Part shown: positions 22,232-32,321 of the stretch, one piece after another
Layout of the letters: each line of letters opens with the position of its first letter
How positions within the stretch are numbered: position 1 is the first letter of the stretch
DNA from: Palaemon carinicauda
Taxonomy: Eukaryota > Arthropoda > Malacostraca > Decapoda > Palaemonidae
Direction: 5' to 3'
Length of the DNA: 64,000 nt
Assembly (NCBI RefSeq): GCF_036898095.1
Contig: NC_090739.1
Coordinates: forward strand, 103,839,252-103,903,251
Position numbers and translations under genes: made by a program
The notes under the pieces: model-generated
What the model saw: the letters and a program-made list of their open reading frames with translations, nothing else
The model's database searches: none
What the model was told of the DNA's origin: nothing

Positions 22232-24745
22232 TTAAGGGAATGTAGTGGTAGAACCCTCACCCACTACTGCACTCGCTGCAACGAATGGACCCAGTGTGTA
22301 GCAGTCCTCATAAAGAGTCTGGACATCTTTTAAGTAAAATGACGCGAATACCGACTTGCTTCTCCAAAAGGTCGCGTCCATAATACTTCGCAGAGATCTA
22401 TTTTGCTTAAAGGCCACGGAAGTTGCTATAGCTCTTACTTCGTGCGTCTTAACCTTAAGCAAGCAACGGTCTTTTTCACTCAAGTGAGAATGAGCCTCTC
22501 GGATTAAAAATCTTATAAAATATGACAAAGCATTCTTTGACATAGGTAATGATGGCTTCTTAACTGAGCACCACAAGGCCTCAGATCCACCTCGTAAGGA
22601 CTTAGTACGAGCTAAGTAGAACTTAAGAGCTCTAACTGGACACAGTACTCTTTCAAGCTCGTTGCCTACGGTCTCTGACAGGCAAGGTATATCAAATGAC
22701 TTAGGCCAAGGACGAGAAGGCAGTTCATTTTTGGCCAAAAAACCAAGCTGAAGTGAACATGTGGCTTTATCTGTGGAAAAGCCGATGTTCCTACTGAAGG
22801 CATGGATCTCACTGACCCTTTTAGCCGAAGCCAAGCACACTAAGAAAAGTGTCTTGAGGGTGAGATCCTTCAGGGAGGCTGAATGTAATGGCTCAAACCT
22901 GTCTGACATTAGGAACCTTAGGACCACGTCTAAGTTCCATCCAGGAGTTGCCATACGACGCTCCTTAGAGGTCTCGAAAGACTTAAGATCTTGGAGATCT
23001 TTATTATGGGAAAGATCTAAGCCTCTATGTCTAAAGACCGAAGCCAACATGCTCCTGTAGCCCTTAATAGTGGGTGCTGAGAGGGAGCAAACGTTTCTCA
23101 GATGTAAGAGAAAGTCTGCGATTTGGGCTACAGAGGTACTGGAAGAGGAAACAGATGCTGACTTGCACCAGTCTCGAAAGACTTCCCACTTCGACTGGTA
23201 TACTTTGATGGTAGAAGCTCTCCTAGCTCTCGCAATCGCTCTGGCTGCCTCCTTCGAAAAGCCTCGAGCTCTTGAGTCTTTCGATAGTCTGAAGGCAGTC
23301 AGACGAAGCGCGGTGAGGCTTTGATGAAGATCCCTTACGTGGGGCTGCCGTAAGAGATCTATCCTTAGAGGAAGACTCTTTGGAATGTCTACCAGCCATT
23401 GAAGTACCTCTGTGAACCACTCTCTCGTGGGCCAGAGGGGAGCAACCAACGTCAACCTTGTCCCTTCGTGAGAGGCGAACTTCTGCAGTACCTTGTTGAC
23501 TATCTTGAACGGTGGGAATGCATACAAGTCCAGGTGAGACCAGTCCAGCAGAAACGCGTCTATGTGGGTCACCTCTGGATCTGTGACTGGCGAGCAATAG
23601 AGCGGGAGCCTTTTGGTCAACGAGATGGCAAAGAGGTCTATGGAGGGTTGACCCCAAGTCGCCCAAAGACTCTTGCACACGTCCTTGTGGAGGGTCCATT
23701 CCGTGGGGATCACCTGACCTCTCCGACTGAGACAGTCTGCCAAGACGTTCAAGTCCCCGTGGATGAATCTTGTCAACAGGGAGATGCCTCGATTTTTTGA
23801 CCATATGAGGAGGTCCCTTGCGATCACGTACAGTGTGTGGGAGTGAGTGCCTCTTTGCTTGGAGATGTACGCCAAAGCTGTGGTGTTGTCTGAATTGACC
23901 TCTACCACTTTGTTTCGCAGGATGCTCTCGAAACTCATCAAGGCCAAGTGGACTGCTAATAGCTTCTTGCCGTTGATGTGCATGCTCTTCTGAACCGACG
24001 TCCAAAGACCCGAACATTCCCGACCGTCCAGAGTCGCACCCCAACCCAAATCCGACGCGTCTGAGAACAACACATGGTTTGGGTTCTTGACTGCCAGGGA
24101 CAGACCCTCTCTCAGACTTATGTTGCTGTCCCACCAGTTCAGGCATGCTTTTACTGGCTCGGAGACCGGGATTGATACAGCTTCTAAAGTCTTGCTCTTG
24201 TTCCAGTGAGAGTCTAGATGGAACTGGAGAGGGCGAAGGTGAAGTCTCCCTAGCGAGACAAACTGGTCCAGGGATGACAGAGTCCCTACGAGACTCATCC
24301 AACTTCTTACTGAACAACGTTCTCTTTTCAGCATGAGTCGGACTTTGAGCAGGGCTTGTTCTACTCGGGTGGCAGACGGAAAAGCCCGAAAAACTAGACT
24401 GCGAATCTCCATCCCCAAATAGAGAATCGTCTGGGATGGAATCAGTTGAGACTTTTCTAAGTTGACCAAAAGTCCCAACTCCTTTGCGAGACCCAACGTC
24501 CAGTGTAGGTCCTGCAGACAGCAATGACTGGACGATGCTCTGAGAAGCCAGTCGTCCAAGTACAGGGAGGCTCGAATTCCCGATAAATGAAGGAATTTTG
24601 CCACATTCCTCATGAGCCTCGTAAACACGAGAGGAGCAGGACTGAGGCCGAAGCACAGTGCTCGAAACTGGTACACTTGCAGGTCGAGAGAGACCATCCA
24701 GTCTCCCTCTCTGACCGCTGCTAGGACGGATTTCGTGGTCTCCAT
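22232..24745 (-). CDS. E4 RT/RNase H/tyrosine recombinase polyprotein (837 codons, inactivated)
   Basis: Order from the N terminus: RT from about residue 1 (AVREGDWMVSLDLQ), motif B region FRALCFGLSPAPLVFTR, catalytic SLYLDDWLLRA at about residue 60, RNase H with VLFSDASDLGWGA and VNSDNTTALAYIS. The DIRS spacer DAFLLDWSHLDLYAFPPF follows, then a core-binding domain (SVAQIADFLLHL) and the YR catalytic domain with CLASAKRVSEIH, THEVRAIATS and FASFYLKDVQ. All four YR catalytic residues are present. The RT lacks about 23 codons between LDLQ and VYQF, and the second RNase H acidic residue is Lys (HINGKKLLAV; E5 has HINCKELLAV). A stop precedes the first Met. Polymerase and RNase H are therefore dead, while YR could be functional. 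Confidence 0.85.
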   Translation of the reverse strand: METTKSVLAAVREGDWMVSLDLQVYQFRALCFGLSPAPLVFTRLMRNVAKFLHLSGIRASLYLDDWLLRASSSHCCLQDLHWTLGLAKELGLLVNLEKSQLIPSQTILYLGMEIRSLVFRAFPSATRVEQALLKVRLMLKRERCSVRSWMSLVGTLSSLDQFVSLGRLHLRPLQFHLDSHWNKSKTLEAVSIPVSEPVKACLNWWDSNISLREGLSLAVKNPNHVLFSDASDLGWGATLDGRECSGLWTSVQKSMHINGKKLLAVHLALMSFESILRNKVVEVNSDNTTALAYISKQRGTHSHTLYVIARDLLIWSKNRGISLLTRFIHGDLNVLADCLSRRGQVIPTEWTLHKDVCKSLWATWGQPSIDLFAISLTKRLPLYCSPVTDPEVTHIDAFLLDWSHLDLYAFPPFKIVNKVLQKFASHEGTRLTLVAPLWPTREWFTEVLQWLVDIPKSLPLRIDLLRQPHVRDLHQSLTALRLTAFRLSKDSRARGFSKEAARAIARARRASTIKVYQSKWEVFRDWCKSASVSSSSTSVAQIADFLLHLRNVCSLSAPTIKGYRSMLASVFRHRGLDLSHNKDLQDLKSFETSKERRMATPGWNLDVVLRFLMSDRFEPLHSASLKDLTLKTLFLVCLASAKRVSEIHAFSRNIGFSTDKATCSLQLGFLAKNELPSRPWPKSFDIPCLSETVGNELERVLCPVRALKFYLARTKSLRGGSEALWCSVKKPSLPMSKNALSYFIRFLIREAHSHLSEKDRCLLKVKTHEVRAIATSVAFKQNRSLRSIMDATFWRSKSVFASFYLKDVQTLYEDCYTLGPFVAASAVVGEGSTTTFP

Positions 24746-25080
24746 CGTAAATTTTGTTTACGTAACAAAAACGTTGAGCGCACTGACGTCCAGCACTGGC
24801 CTCCAACCTCCTGTATGCTTTGGGACTAGGAAGAGACGGTTATAAAATCCCGGTGCTTGAAGGTCCGAGACTTTCACCACCGCTCCCTTCTCTAGCAACA
24901 GACACACTTCGTGATGTAGAGCTTGTCTCTTTGACTCCTCTCAATACCTGGGAGAGAGGTCTAGAGGAACTGTTACTAGAGGAGGTCTGCGTACAAAAGG
25001 TATTTTGTACCCCTCCTTGAGCAACAACACAGACTCTTGGTCTGCACCCATCTTCTCCGCTGTCTGAGGACGTGGGCAGT
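24746..25080 (-). pseudogene. E4 RT N-terminal fingers, separated by a stop
   Basis: The minus strand reads NRLFLVPKHTGGWRPVLDVS and ALNVFVT before an in-frame TAA, then TKFTMETTKSV continues into the 837-codon frame. The matching E2 sequence (IVKTKFTMKTTKSV) has no stop. GGWRPVLD is the DIRS RT finger signature. Sequence further upstream to about 25080 is in other frames. Confidence 0.7.
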
Positions 25081-27584
25081 CAGACTCTACCACGGGAGGA
25101 CTTGGCTCCTCTCCTCTTACCTCTCATTCCGTCGGCATGAGAGCCTCCCCTGCTGGGAGCTCTGCCACGAAAAGGCGGGATAAACCTAGACGCAGGAGTC
25201 TCGATTCTGGGTCTCACAACAAAGGATGAAGAAGGAGCTCCCTTGCGAGCAGAAGAAGCCATCAGGTCGTGTGTCCTTCTGTACAAGCGAAGCAGCAATG
25301 TCCTTAATTAGCTGTTGAGAAAACAAGGCAGCCGATAAGGGAGCAGAGAGAAGTTCCGATCTTTGACAGGGAGTAACTCCTGCTGAAAGGAAAGAGCAAA
25401 GGGTTTCTCTCTTCTTCAAGACTCCAGACGTAAAGGTGGAGGCGAGCTCATTGGAGCCATCGCGGATGGCTTTGTCCATACAAGACATAATAAGTAAGGA
25501 CACATCTTGGTCAGCAGACGAGATCTTCCTACTTAATGCTCCTAGAGACCAATCTAAAAAGTTAAAAACTTCGAAGGCCCTGTATACGCCTTTAAGGAGA
25601 TGGTCAAGGTCCGAGGAGGACCAACAAATTTTAGAGCGTCTCATGGCCAGGCGACGGGGAGAGTCTACGAGGCTTGAGAAGTCACCCTGGGCAGAGGCAG
25701 GACTCCCAAGCCGAGAACTTCTCCCGTGTCATACCAGACGCTCGATCTAGAAGCTAGCTTAAAAGGTGGGAAGGCAAAGGCCGTCTTCCCCAAACTCCTC
25801 CTGGTAACCAACCAGTCGCCTAGAAGACGTAAAGCCCTCTTAGAAGAGCGAGAGAGCACTAGCTTAGTAAAGGCAGGCTTGGTAGCAGCTAAGCCTAGCG
25901 CAAACTCAGACGGAGGCGAATGAGGAGCAGCAGTAACAAAATTATCTGGGAAAAGATCCTTGAAAATCATCATGATTTTCTTAAAATCCATAGAAGGTTG
26001 CGCCGCCTTAGGCTCTTCTACGTCTGACAAAACATCCAAAGGATTATCAGTAGGAGGAAGATCAGCAACATCCTCATCTGAAGGAACCTCGTCCGACAAC
26101 TGATGAGTCTCAAGCAAGGGAGAGACCTGCCTTGGTGGCAATGCTTGACAAGCAGAGTCCACACGCAAAGGAGCATCAGTAGCAGTCAAGGACGCTACGT
26201 CATGTAACTGCTTAAAGGACTGACCAGCAACAACAACAGGAGCGGGAGGACGCTCGACGTCAAGTCGAGACTGCCTTGACTGCCTAGATTGAGCAGTCAA
26301 AACAACTCTTGACTGCGGCGCTTGACGCTCAACGTCAAAACAAGTCAACTTAGCTGGTTGGCGAACGTCCTGAACGTCAACACGAGCATGCGGCAGCGGC
26401 TGAACGTCAACAAGCGGCTGAAAGTCAACACGGGACTGCATCGAGTGAGGCTCCAAGTCACGTGACTGACGTGACTTTGTAACGTCAACGTCAACAGGAC
26501 GAGCAAAGGCTCGTTTGGGCGGCTGACGGCCAGGATCTCGATCAGCGTAACGGCGAGGATCATCGTGAACCTGCTCAACGGAATACTCCTCCATAAGGGA
26601 GGCAAGCTTATTCTGCATATCCTGCAGGACAACCCATTTAGGATCAACGGGAGTTGGTACGGGTCGAGACGATGGTAACGTCTGTGACGGCAAAACATTG
26701 CCTAAACTAAGACTCTCGGAGCCCGTGTTACGCTTTTGTTTAGGCGGCGAGCAGTCTTTCGATGACTGCACAGGGTCAGAGCTGTCCCAATGGCTACAGC
26801 CAGGACGCTGGACCTGTCCTGAAGGGACTGACTTCCGCTTTAAGGTTCTAGAAACCTTGCTCCACGGTTTCTTACGCGAGAAGCCTTCGGATGACGAGGA
26901 GAAAACCGCCTCGCTCGTCTTATGGTAGGGGCGGTCTTGACGAGACACGCCCGAAACCATAGAGGGAACGTCTGTTCGTTGGTTAAAGCCTCTCGTCCCC
27001 ATAAGTCCTACGACATTACTTCTCCCTGGTGCATGGGAGCTTGCAAGAGGTCTCGGACTAGGCAAACGACAAGCACGAACAGACAAACCCTCGGTCGCAA
27101 CACTTATAACACTTTGCGCACTAATCACTTTATCCCCACGATTTTCTAATGTGGCACTCTGACACTAACACTTTTACATCCGCCATGAGTTGATTACGGT
27201 CCGTAGCCAAAGATTCAACTCTCTCGCCCAACGCTTGAATGGCATGCAACATATCCCGCATTGATGAGTGCTAGTAGAAGGTTCAGGCACAACTACTACA
27301 GGGGAAGGATTAGGTTCAGGGGCATGGGAGGAGGAAAATTCTAATGATCTAGAGGAACTTCTCCTCACCTTATCTCTCTCTAGCTTACGAGAATACTTAT
27401 CAAACTCTAGCCAGTCGAATTCCGAAAGTACCACGCACTCATCACACCGATCTCCTAATTGGCAGGTTTTACCCCGGCAATTGGAACACACGGTATGTGG
27501 GTCGAGAGAGGCCTTTGGAAGATGTTTGTTACAATCCCTAGCATTACATTTACGAAATTTAGGAATCGGAGAAGGGTCAGCCAT
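25080..27584 (-). pseudogene. E4 gag: Cys/His-rich N terminus, coiled coil, repeat linker, C-terminal body
   Basis: The start ATG at 27584 encodes MADPS. The first 136 codons hold a Cys/His cluster, C-x4-C..DPHTVCSNCRGKTC..DRCDEC, likely a zinc-binding fold of the DIRS gag type. After a shift, a short helix-prone stretch follows (LHAIQALGERVESLATDRNQL, given as blocks) at about 27250-27180. Frame 27128-25665 (487 codons) then gives the body with a linker rich in QSRQSR / DVERQAP (26500-26200) and the conserved FVTAAPHSPPSEFALG at about 25930. The rest, to 25080, is in a third frame. Expected role is RNA binding and particle assembly in the cytoplasm. Confidence 0.7.
26200..26520. repeat. Degenerate 'acgtcaa/gcggctg' repeat tract in E4 gag
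   Basis: Words such as gacgctcaacgtcaa, gaacgtcaacacg and gcggctgaaagtcaac recur irregularly and encode VDVQ/DVER-type linker peptides on minus. This is the E4 counterpart of the E1, E2 and E5 gag repeats. Confidence 0.65.
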
Positions 27585-27790
27585 TTTGAAAAGTCAAAGA
27601 AAATCCAAAAGCAATCCAAAGTCATCAACAGTAAAATCTATCCAAAAAAGAGTTCAAGAGTTTTAATTGAAGATAAAAACACCTGCACTGTGAAAGCTCA
27701 AAACCAAAAAGAAGTACTTTACCAAGAATGACGAAAAACTCCAGGTCAACAGCGAGTAATGGAATCAACTTGTCGACAAGACCGACAGAG

Positions 27791-27940
27791 AAGAACTGGA
27801 GCTGTTTACATGTATATGCGGTATCTGGCCGATAGTTGGCGCTGGTGGGCATACCCGCAACCTTCATGGCGATCGCTCGTGAGTTTTTGTGTTTCTGTCG
27901 AGCCGTCCGAGACGTCAGCTATTATATATTCGCCGGCTAA
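27791..27940. repeat. E4 right inverted terminal repeat
   Basis: This is the inverse of 21546-21698; the outer end continues to about 27956 (gtttaatatttaaaatt). Confidence 0.9.
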
Positions 27941-28079
27941 GTTTAATATTTAAAATTGTGCTTTCAACAAAATTGACCATTTCCACAGCAAACAGGCTGC
28001 TCTACCATTAAGGACCCGTCTCCCCCTTCCCTAAGGACACAGGTGGGGACCTGGGATTTTAGGTGTGCAAAAACAGTAC

Positions 28080-28650
28080 AAAACGTGATTATTCAAGACT
28101 TTTGAGATTTTCAAAAGGGTACAGAACCTAACAAACCCACCTAACCTAACTTAGTAGTACCCAGGTCACAACCCATAGCTGGGGGGGGGGGGGCGCCAAG
28201 GCCCAGGAGCCACCTTTCCAGGTCACAAAACATGATTATCTAACACTCTTGAGATTTGTAAAATGGTACAGAACCTAACAAACCTACGTAACCTAACCTA
28301 ACCAAGTACTTCCCAGGTTACAACCCCTAGCCCTGGGGGCAAGCCACCAGAGCCCCTCCCCAGGTCCCAAAACATGATTATTTAACACTCGTGAGATTAG
28401 TAACGGGCACAGAAATTAACAAAATAGCCTACCCTAACCTAGTAGTTCCAAGGTCACAAAACCTAGCCGGAGGGCAAGCCCTGGGAGCCCCCTTCCCAGG
28501 TCACAAAATGTAACATGATTATTAAACAATCTTGATATTTGTAAAAAGGTACAGAACCAAACAAACGGATCTAACCTAGTAGTAAACGGGTCACAACCCC
28601 TAGCGGACACCCTTCCCAGGTCACAAACTTGAGGTAAATCACAAATAAAG
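28080..28650. repeat. Left arm: 142-147-bp satellite, about four copies
   Basis: The anchor 'a(c/t)gtgatta' or 'acatgatta' recurs at about 28084, 28231, 28373 and 28514. Each unit contains gtacagaacc(t)aacaaac, one to three cctaa words and a 'ccaggtcacaa' word. It is related to the 78-bp array at 48.95 kb. Confidence 0.85.
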
Positions 28651-28699
28651 GTTAATACTGTATATGATACTCTAATTTTTAGCGAAACTGGAATTTGCT

Positions 28700-28905
28700 A
28701 TAAGAAATGGACGATTGGTTAGTTTGGTATTTTTCTCTATATGTTTAATAGGGGCTGGGGCATAATAAAATGCGAAGTATGTTTTTCACTATTAGTCCAT
28801 TGTTTACATCTGAGAGACTGAAGGGGGCTTATTGCGCATGCGTTTTTTCCCATGGTTTGGGGAGCTTTCTGTGTATTTACAATGACGTATGTCAGGTTTT
28901 TTTTT
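28700..28905. repeat. First (uninterrupted) copy of a duplicated 200-bp sequence
   Basis: The sequence from gaaatggacgattggttag through ggggctggggcataataaa to aatgacgtatgtcagg recurs as a second copy. In the second copy it is interrupted: its left part lies at 28938-29010 and its right part at 30243-30395. The uninterrupted copy serves as an internal empty-site control for the insertion at 29016-30242. Confidence 0.8.
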
Positions 28906-29147
28906 TCTTTTACATAATCATCAGCTTACAGCTATAAAAAATGGACGAGTGGTTAGTTTGGTATTTTTCTCTATATGTTTAATAGGGGCTGGGGCATAAT
29001 AAATTACGTATGTCTATAGAGTCCTTTCATTATACGTCATCAAACTTTCGGTCCGCCATCTTGGAGGACAAACAAAGACGTGTTCAGTGAATAGCTATGG
29101 TTGAACTGTTGAATAGTTAGCCATCTCATCACATTCACATTCACACG

Positions 29148-29389
29148 ATGCCCAGTTTTTGCGCTATTGTTGACTGTGGGAATCGAGGAAAAAGAGATGA
29201 CAAGAGTTTCTAACGCATACCGGCAGTTATTCAGAATCAGGACAAAGATACAGAAGAATTATCCAAGCGCAGAGACGTGACTTGTGGTTGACCAGAATAT
29301 CACGGGCTGATCTACGTAAATCCTCACTACCCTACGCACGTATCTGTTCTGATCATTTCATACTAGGTCAGTCTTGGCTAGGCCCTAAA
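29148..29389 (+). pseudogene. THAP-type zinc-finger domain pseudogene
   Basis: The ATG at 29148 begins MPSFCAIVDCGNRGKRDD, with the first THAP zinc ligands C-x4-C. A stop follows KSF, then RIPAVIQNQDKDTEELSKRR. After a small indel near 29268 comes DLWLTRISRADLR and ARICSDHFILG, with the conserved Trp and the C-x2-H pair. Spacing and motifs match the about 90-residue C2CH THAP DNA-binding module, used by P-element-like transposases and domesticated relatives. One stop and one frameshift make it a pseudogene. Nothing coding could be tracked beyond 29389. It sits just inside the left TIR and points inward. Confidence 0.8.
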
Positions 29390-29933
29390 AGTATCATTAT
29401 TTCTGTGTAAACATGCTATATCCGATCGCATGGGTGACTTCACAAGTATCATCGTCAGTTCAGTGTGTAGTGTGTAGTGTGTGTGGGGGAGGGGGCATCT
29501 CAATTTTTAAACATCAAAAGGGGCATCTCGGATTTTCAAAACAAAAATTATAAGCGCCCATATTAGCTATATTAACAAAGGCTACTTACTTAGGTCTCTA
29601 ATTCGTCAAGGTGCTCATGCCTATATATAATTAAGTGTATATTTATATTTATTTTAATTTGTGTATTAAATTGTGCAGACATACAGGCCTATGTGATGAA
29701 TAAACATTGATTATAAATAATAATAATAAATAATAATAATAATATCTGAAAGCTAGTTTAACCCAAAGGGGTCTTCAGCTTATATATGAAACATCGAAAA
29801 AATAATTAAACTTGTGCATTTAATTGCAAGTAGGCAAAACGATCATCCAAGAGCATTAAAATAGAGTTTGTCCATCATATGTTTATATGTATATAAGAAA
29901 TTATAGCATTTGAACCAAACACAAACACAATGG

Positions 29934-30200
29934 TTAGGCATTCATCTGCTCGCTAGTGTACACTGGGTTGGCCGACAGTACCGAGTAATTCACCATATCA
30001 ATGTATGAAATACTGGGAAAATCCTCAATATTTTGACCGAATGAATTCTGCATCTGGTATGGATCTAGGCCATCAATTAAATCAAGTTTCTGCTTGCAAA
30101 AACGCTTATCATCACCCGACAATTCTTTGACAAAGTCGCTCCCATTGTCCATATTCGCTGTAGCAGCCGCCATGCTTTCGCTTTGTATGTCCTCCAGCAT
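29934..30200 (-). pseudogene. N-terminal fragment of a protein resembling SWIM/YqaJ-type invertebrate proteins
   Basis: The 88-codon frame starts inside the right TIR (ATG at 30200). It ends ISYIDMVNYSVLSANPVYTSEQMNA then stop. From memory, wording close to 'Y-x-D-I/M-V-N-Y-L' followed by 'T-x-E-Q-x-x-A' is a recurrent N-terminal block of large invertebrate proteins with SWIM zinc-finger and YqaJ-exonuclease domains. I cannot confirm this without a search. No SWIM or nuclease domain is present here: the frame stops and continues as AT-rich DNA. It faces the THAP pseudogene. Confidence 0.45.
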
Positions 30201-30837
30201 GGCCGCCGGCGATTCCCAGTGACGTCATTGAAAGGACTCTATTAAAATGTGAAGTATGTTTTTCACTATTAGTCCATTGTTTACATCCAAGAGACTGAAG
30301 GGACCTTATTGCGCATGCATTTTTCTCTATGATTTGGGGAGCTTCTGTGTATTTACAATGACGTATTTGTCAGGTTTTTTTTTTTTTTTTTTTTTTTAAA
30401 TCAATTAACAGCTCAAAGTACTTCTTCATAAGTTCCCAGATGTTGTTCTACAACAGCCATTTTTTTCCCACCTTTGCTTTCAGTTTAAAGTTAACCACCA
30501 TCTCGTAAAGACGTCCCCAACAGTGAACTTAAGGGAAGCACATCAATCTATTTCGAAATTTATGTCGGCAATTGATTATGATGGAAATACTCTCCGTTCA
30601 GTGTAAAGCTATTGTTCCTCATGTGAAATTAAAAAATAACAGCGAAATAAGGCCTCAAAGGTCCGATTCTGACTTAATTTTTGGGGAAGGCCAGCACATT
30701 TTCTACTGCAAAGCTTTTGTAAAGATTGCCAAGAAAAAAAAAGGCGATGATGTCAATCATAAGGTTAGGAATTAGTTGTGACTTACTTTTTCATGATGGA
30801 AGGAATTATTTGTGATTTTATTTATCATCTAAGGAAT

Positions 30838-31134
30838 TATTTGTGATTTACTTTTAGTTTGGGACCTGGGAAGGGGGGTCCGGCTAGCAGGTGTGACCTG
30901 GGAAGGAGGGTCCGGCTAGCAGGTGTGACCTGGGAAGGAGGGTCCGGCTAGCAGGTGTGACCTGGGAAGGGGGGTCCGGAGGGCTTGGCCCCGCCTTGGG
31001 GCTGTGACCTGGGAAGGGGGCTACAAGGGGCTTGACCCCCGCTAGGGGTTGTGACCTTGTAACTACTTGGTTAGGTTAGGTGGGTTTGTTAGGTTCTGTA
31101 CCCTTTTACAAATGTCAAAAGTTAAATAATCACG
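30838..31134. repeat. Right arm: inverted satellite with a 34-bp internal expansion
   Basis: This is the reverse complement of the left-arm units, including ggttaggttaggtgggtttg. At 30885-30985 the words gtgacctgggaagg / agggtccggctagcag repeat three times at 34-bp spacing, then degrade. Confidence 0.8.
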
Positions 31135-31284
31135 TTTTGGCCTATTTTCAGCCATTTACATTAACCATATTTTTTTTTTCCAACTGGTTATCTTGGGCTT
31201 ATTTTACATTTCTGACCTTTATTATTGCTGCAAATAACTGTTATGACATTCCCACCCTAAAAACTACGGTTTCCTACTGGGGTC

Positions 31285-31298
31285 CCAATAATTATGAT
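31285..31298. repeat. Target-site duplication, 3' side of the non-LTR element
   Basis: ccaataattatgat is identical to 46785-46798. It lies directly beside the (ATTG)n tail of the element. Flanking bases differ beyond the 14 bp. Confidence 0.9.
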
Positions 31299-31431
31299 TG
31301 ATTGATTGATTGATTGAAAGTTTTCTGGCATCCTGACATCTAAGGTCATTGACGCCGATACCATTTACTGTATATGAAAATTAAAAGAGAATTTGATTAA
31401 AACCATAAAAATTAAGAAGTCATTACAATAG
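31299..31431 (-). other. Non-LTR 3' UTR with (CAAT)n tail
   Basis: On minus it runs from the ORF2 stop through gacgccgat/gacctta words to a terminal run of CAAT repeats. The same 3' end appears on the plus strand at 58780-58838, confirming it as the family's 3' terminus. Such tandem tails replace poly(A) in I-type elements. Confidence 0.85.
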
Positions 31432-32083
31432 TTAAATAGTTTTCAGAAGACCTGCTTCTGAAATAAATCTAAAAATTCCGCTCGCATAGTAAGACACATC
31501 ATGTCCAAGAATCTTGGCAAGGATAAACCTGCCATCCTCACCTCGAGCCTCAAACAGATATCTATTTCTTAAGTTAGTAAAATTAGGGCATTCGGTCAAC
31601 AAATGCCTCACTGTTAAAGGTACTAAGCAGTCCTCGCAATACGGTTGGTGTTGGCCCTTCAGCAGAAACTCGTGTGTCAACCGTGTGTGACCAATACGGA
31701 GACGACAAAGAGACGTCTCCCATTTTCGGGGAATCATGTTATACCTCCAAGGTGATATGATATTTGTTACTTCCCTCATTGTATTGCCATCTTGACTGTC
31801 CCAGTGCTGTTGCCATTTATCACAAACCAATTTCTTGATGTAAGGTAGGAGATCGTTACATGGAATGGGATACCTCCTTGGTAGCAACTCGGATGCCGCA
31901 TTCTTCACCAGTAAATCTGCCTTCTCATTCCCAGACACACCTAAATGTGCTGGAACACAACAAAATCGAACAGTTATACCTTTCCGTCCAATAATAAAAA
32001 GCCATTCTAAAATCTTTAAAACTAGAGGATTACTAGAATTAAAAACTTCTAAAGCTTGAAGAACACTCCTTGCATCACTAAAA
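31432..32083 (-). pseudogene. Non-LTR ORF2: C-terminal half of RNase H and tail domain
   Basis: From the E5 junction the frame reads FFSDARSVLQALEVF (an RNase H Asp), then VRFCCVPAHLGVSGNEKADLL with the His and last Asp of the active site. A Cys/His-rich C-terminal tail follows: RIGHTRLTHEFLLKG, YCEDC, VRHLLTECPNF, ending in ISEAGLLKTI. H-x..C-x2-C..H-x4-C spacing is usual for the tail of these retroelements. It continues the N-terminal half at 41599-41815: removing E5 joins NFTI to FSDARS in register. No stop occurs in this half. Confidence 0.9.
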
Positions 32084-32121
32084 AATGTTATTTTCATTAG
32101 TAAAATAAATTTTTGAATATA

Positions 32122-32280
32122 CTTACCCGATAATCATGTAGCTGTCAACTCCGTTGCCCGACAGAATTCTACGGAAGGGATACGCCAGCGATCGCTATAC
32201 AAGAGGGGGGTGTACTCACAAGCGCCACCTGTGGCCAGGTACTGCAGTACTTCTTGTTGACACCACTTCAATTTTTCCTC
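32122..32280. repeat. E5 left inverted terminal repeat
   Basis: This 159-bp arm is identical by eye to the inverse of 41430-41588, from cttacccgataatcatgtag to ccacttcaatttttcctc. Confidence 0.93.
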
Positions 32281-32321
32281 GGTCCACTGGTTCTATGGGG
32301 AGGAAGGGTGGGTCAATTAAA

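Larger units (their letters stand above)
21510..27956 (-). mobile_element. E4: DIRS element, best-preserved copy
   Basis: The 6.45-kb element has inverted terminal repeats at 21546-21698 and 27791-27940 and an ICR at 21745-21840. On minus are gag (27584-25080), RT, RNase H and YR (to 22232). RT to YR is one 837-codon frame, but with a deletion in the palm and a stop just upstream. The ICR joins inverted left-end sequence (ttataatcaaaatat) to inverted right-end sequence (aatattaaacttagccgg). No target duplication is seen. It is a sibling of E2 and E5. Confidence 0.9.
29016..30242. mobile_element. TIR-bounded segment carrying THAP and a divergent reading frame
   Basis: The ends are inverted and imperfect over about 60 bp. 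The left reads atagagtcctttca, acgtcat, ccgccatcttggaggaca and acaaag. The right, inverted, reads atagagtcctttca, acgtca, cggccatgctggaggaca and tacaaag. The segment interrupts the second copy of a local duplication whose first copy (28700-28905) lacks it. Two short divergent coding remnants point inward from the two TIRs. A clean target duplication could not be fixed because about 12 bp beside the left end are not in the empty copy. It reads as a shrunken DNA transposon. Confidence 0.6.
28080..31134. mobile_element. Foldback-like block with inverted satellite arms
   Basis: The left arm (28080-28650) consists of about four 142-147-bp repeats. The right arm (30838-31134) is the same repeat in reverse complement. 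Outer matches: 'aaaacgtgatta' with 'gggtacagaacctaacaaac' on the left, and 'tttgttaggttctgtaccc' with aatcacgtttt on the right. Inner matches: gtaaatcacaaataa on the left and ttatttgtgatttac on the right. The 2.2 kb between hold a direct duplication and the THAP-bearing TIR segment. Tandem repeats as terminal inverted arms are typical of foldback elements. A target duplication was not found, so mobility is inferred. Confidence 0.6.

Noticed and set aside
23223..24806. 527-codon minus frame overlapping the E4 pol gene
   Set aside because: It is a Ser/Arg-rich shadow of the true RT/RNase H/YR frame; no motif, while the overlapping frame has all domain signatures.
28700..28905. Long terminal repeats of an LTR element around the THAP segment
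   Set aside because: The direct copies do not flank the segment; the second copy is itself interrupted by it, and no primer-binding site or gag/pol lies between.
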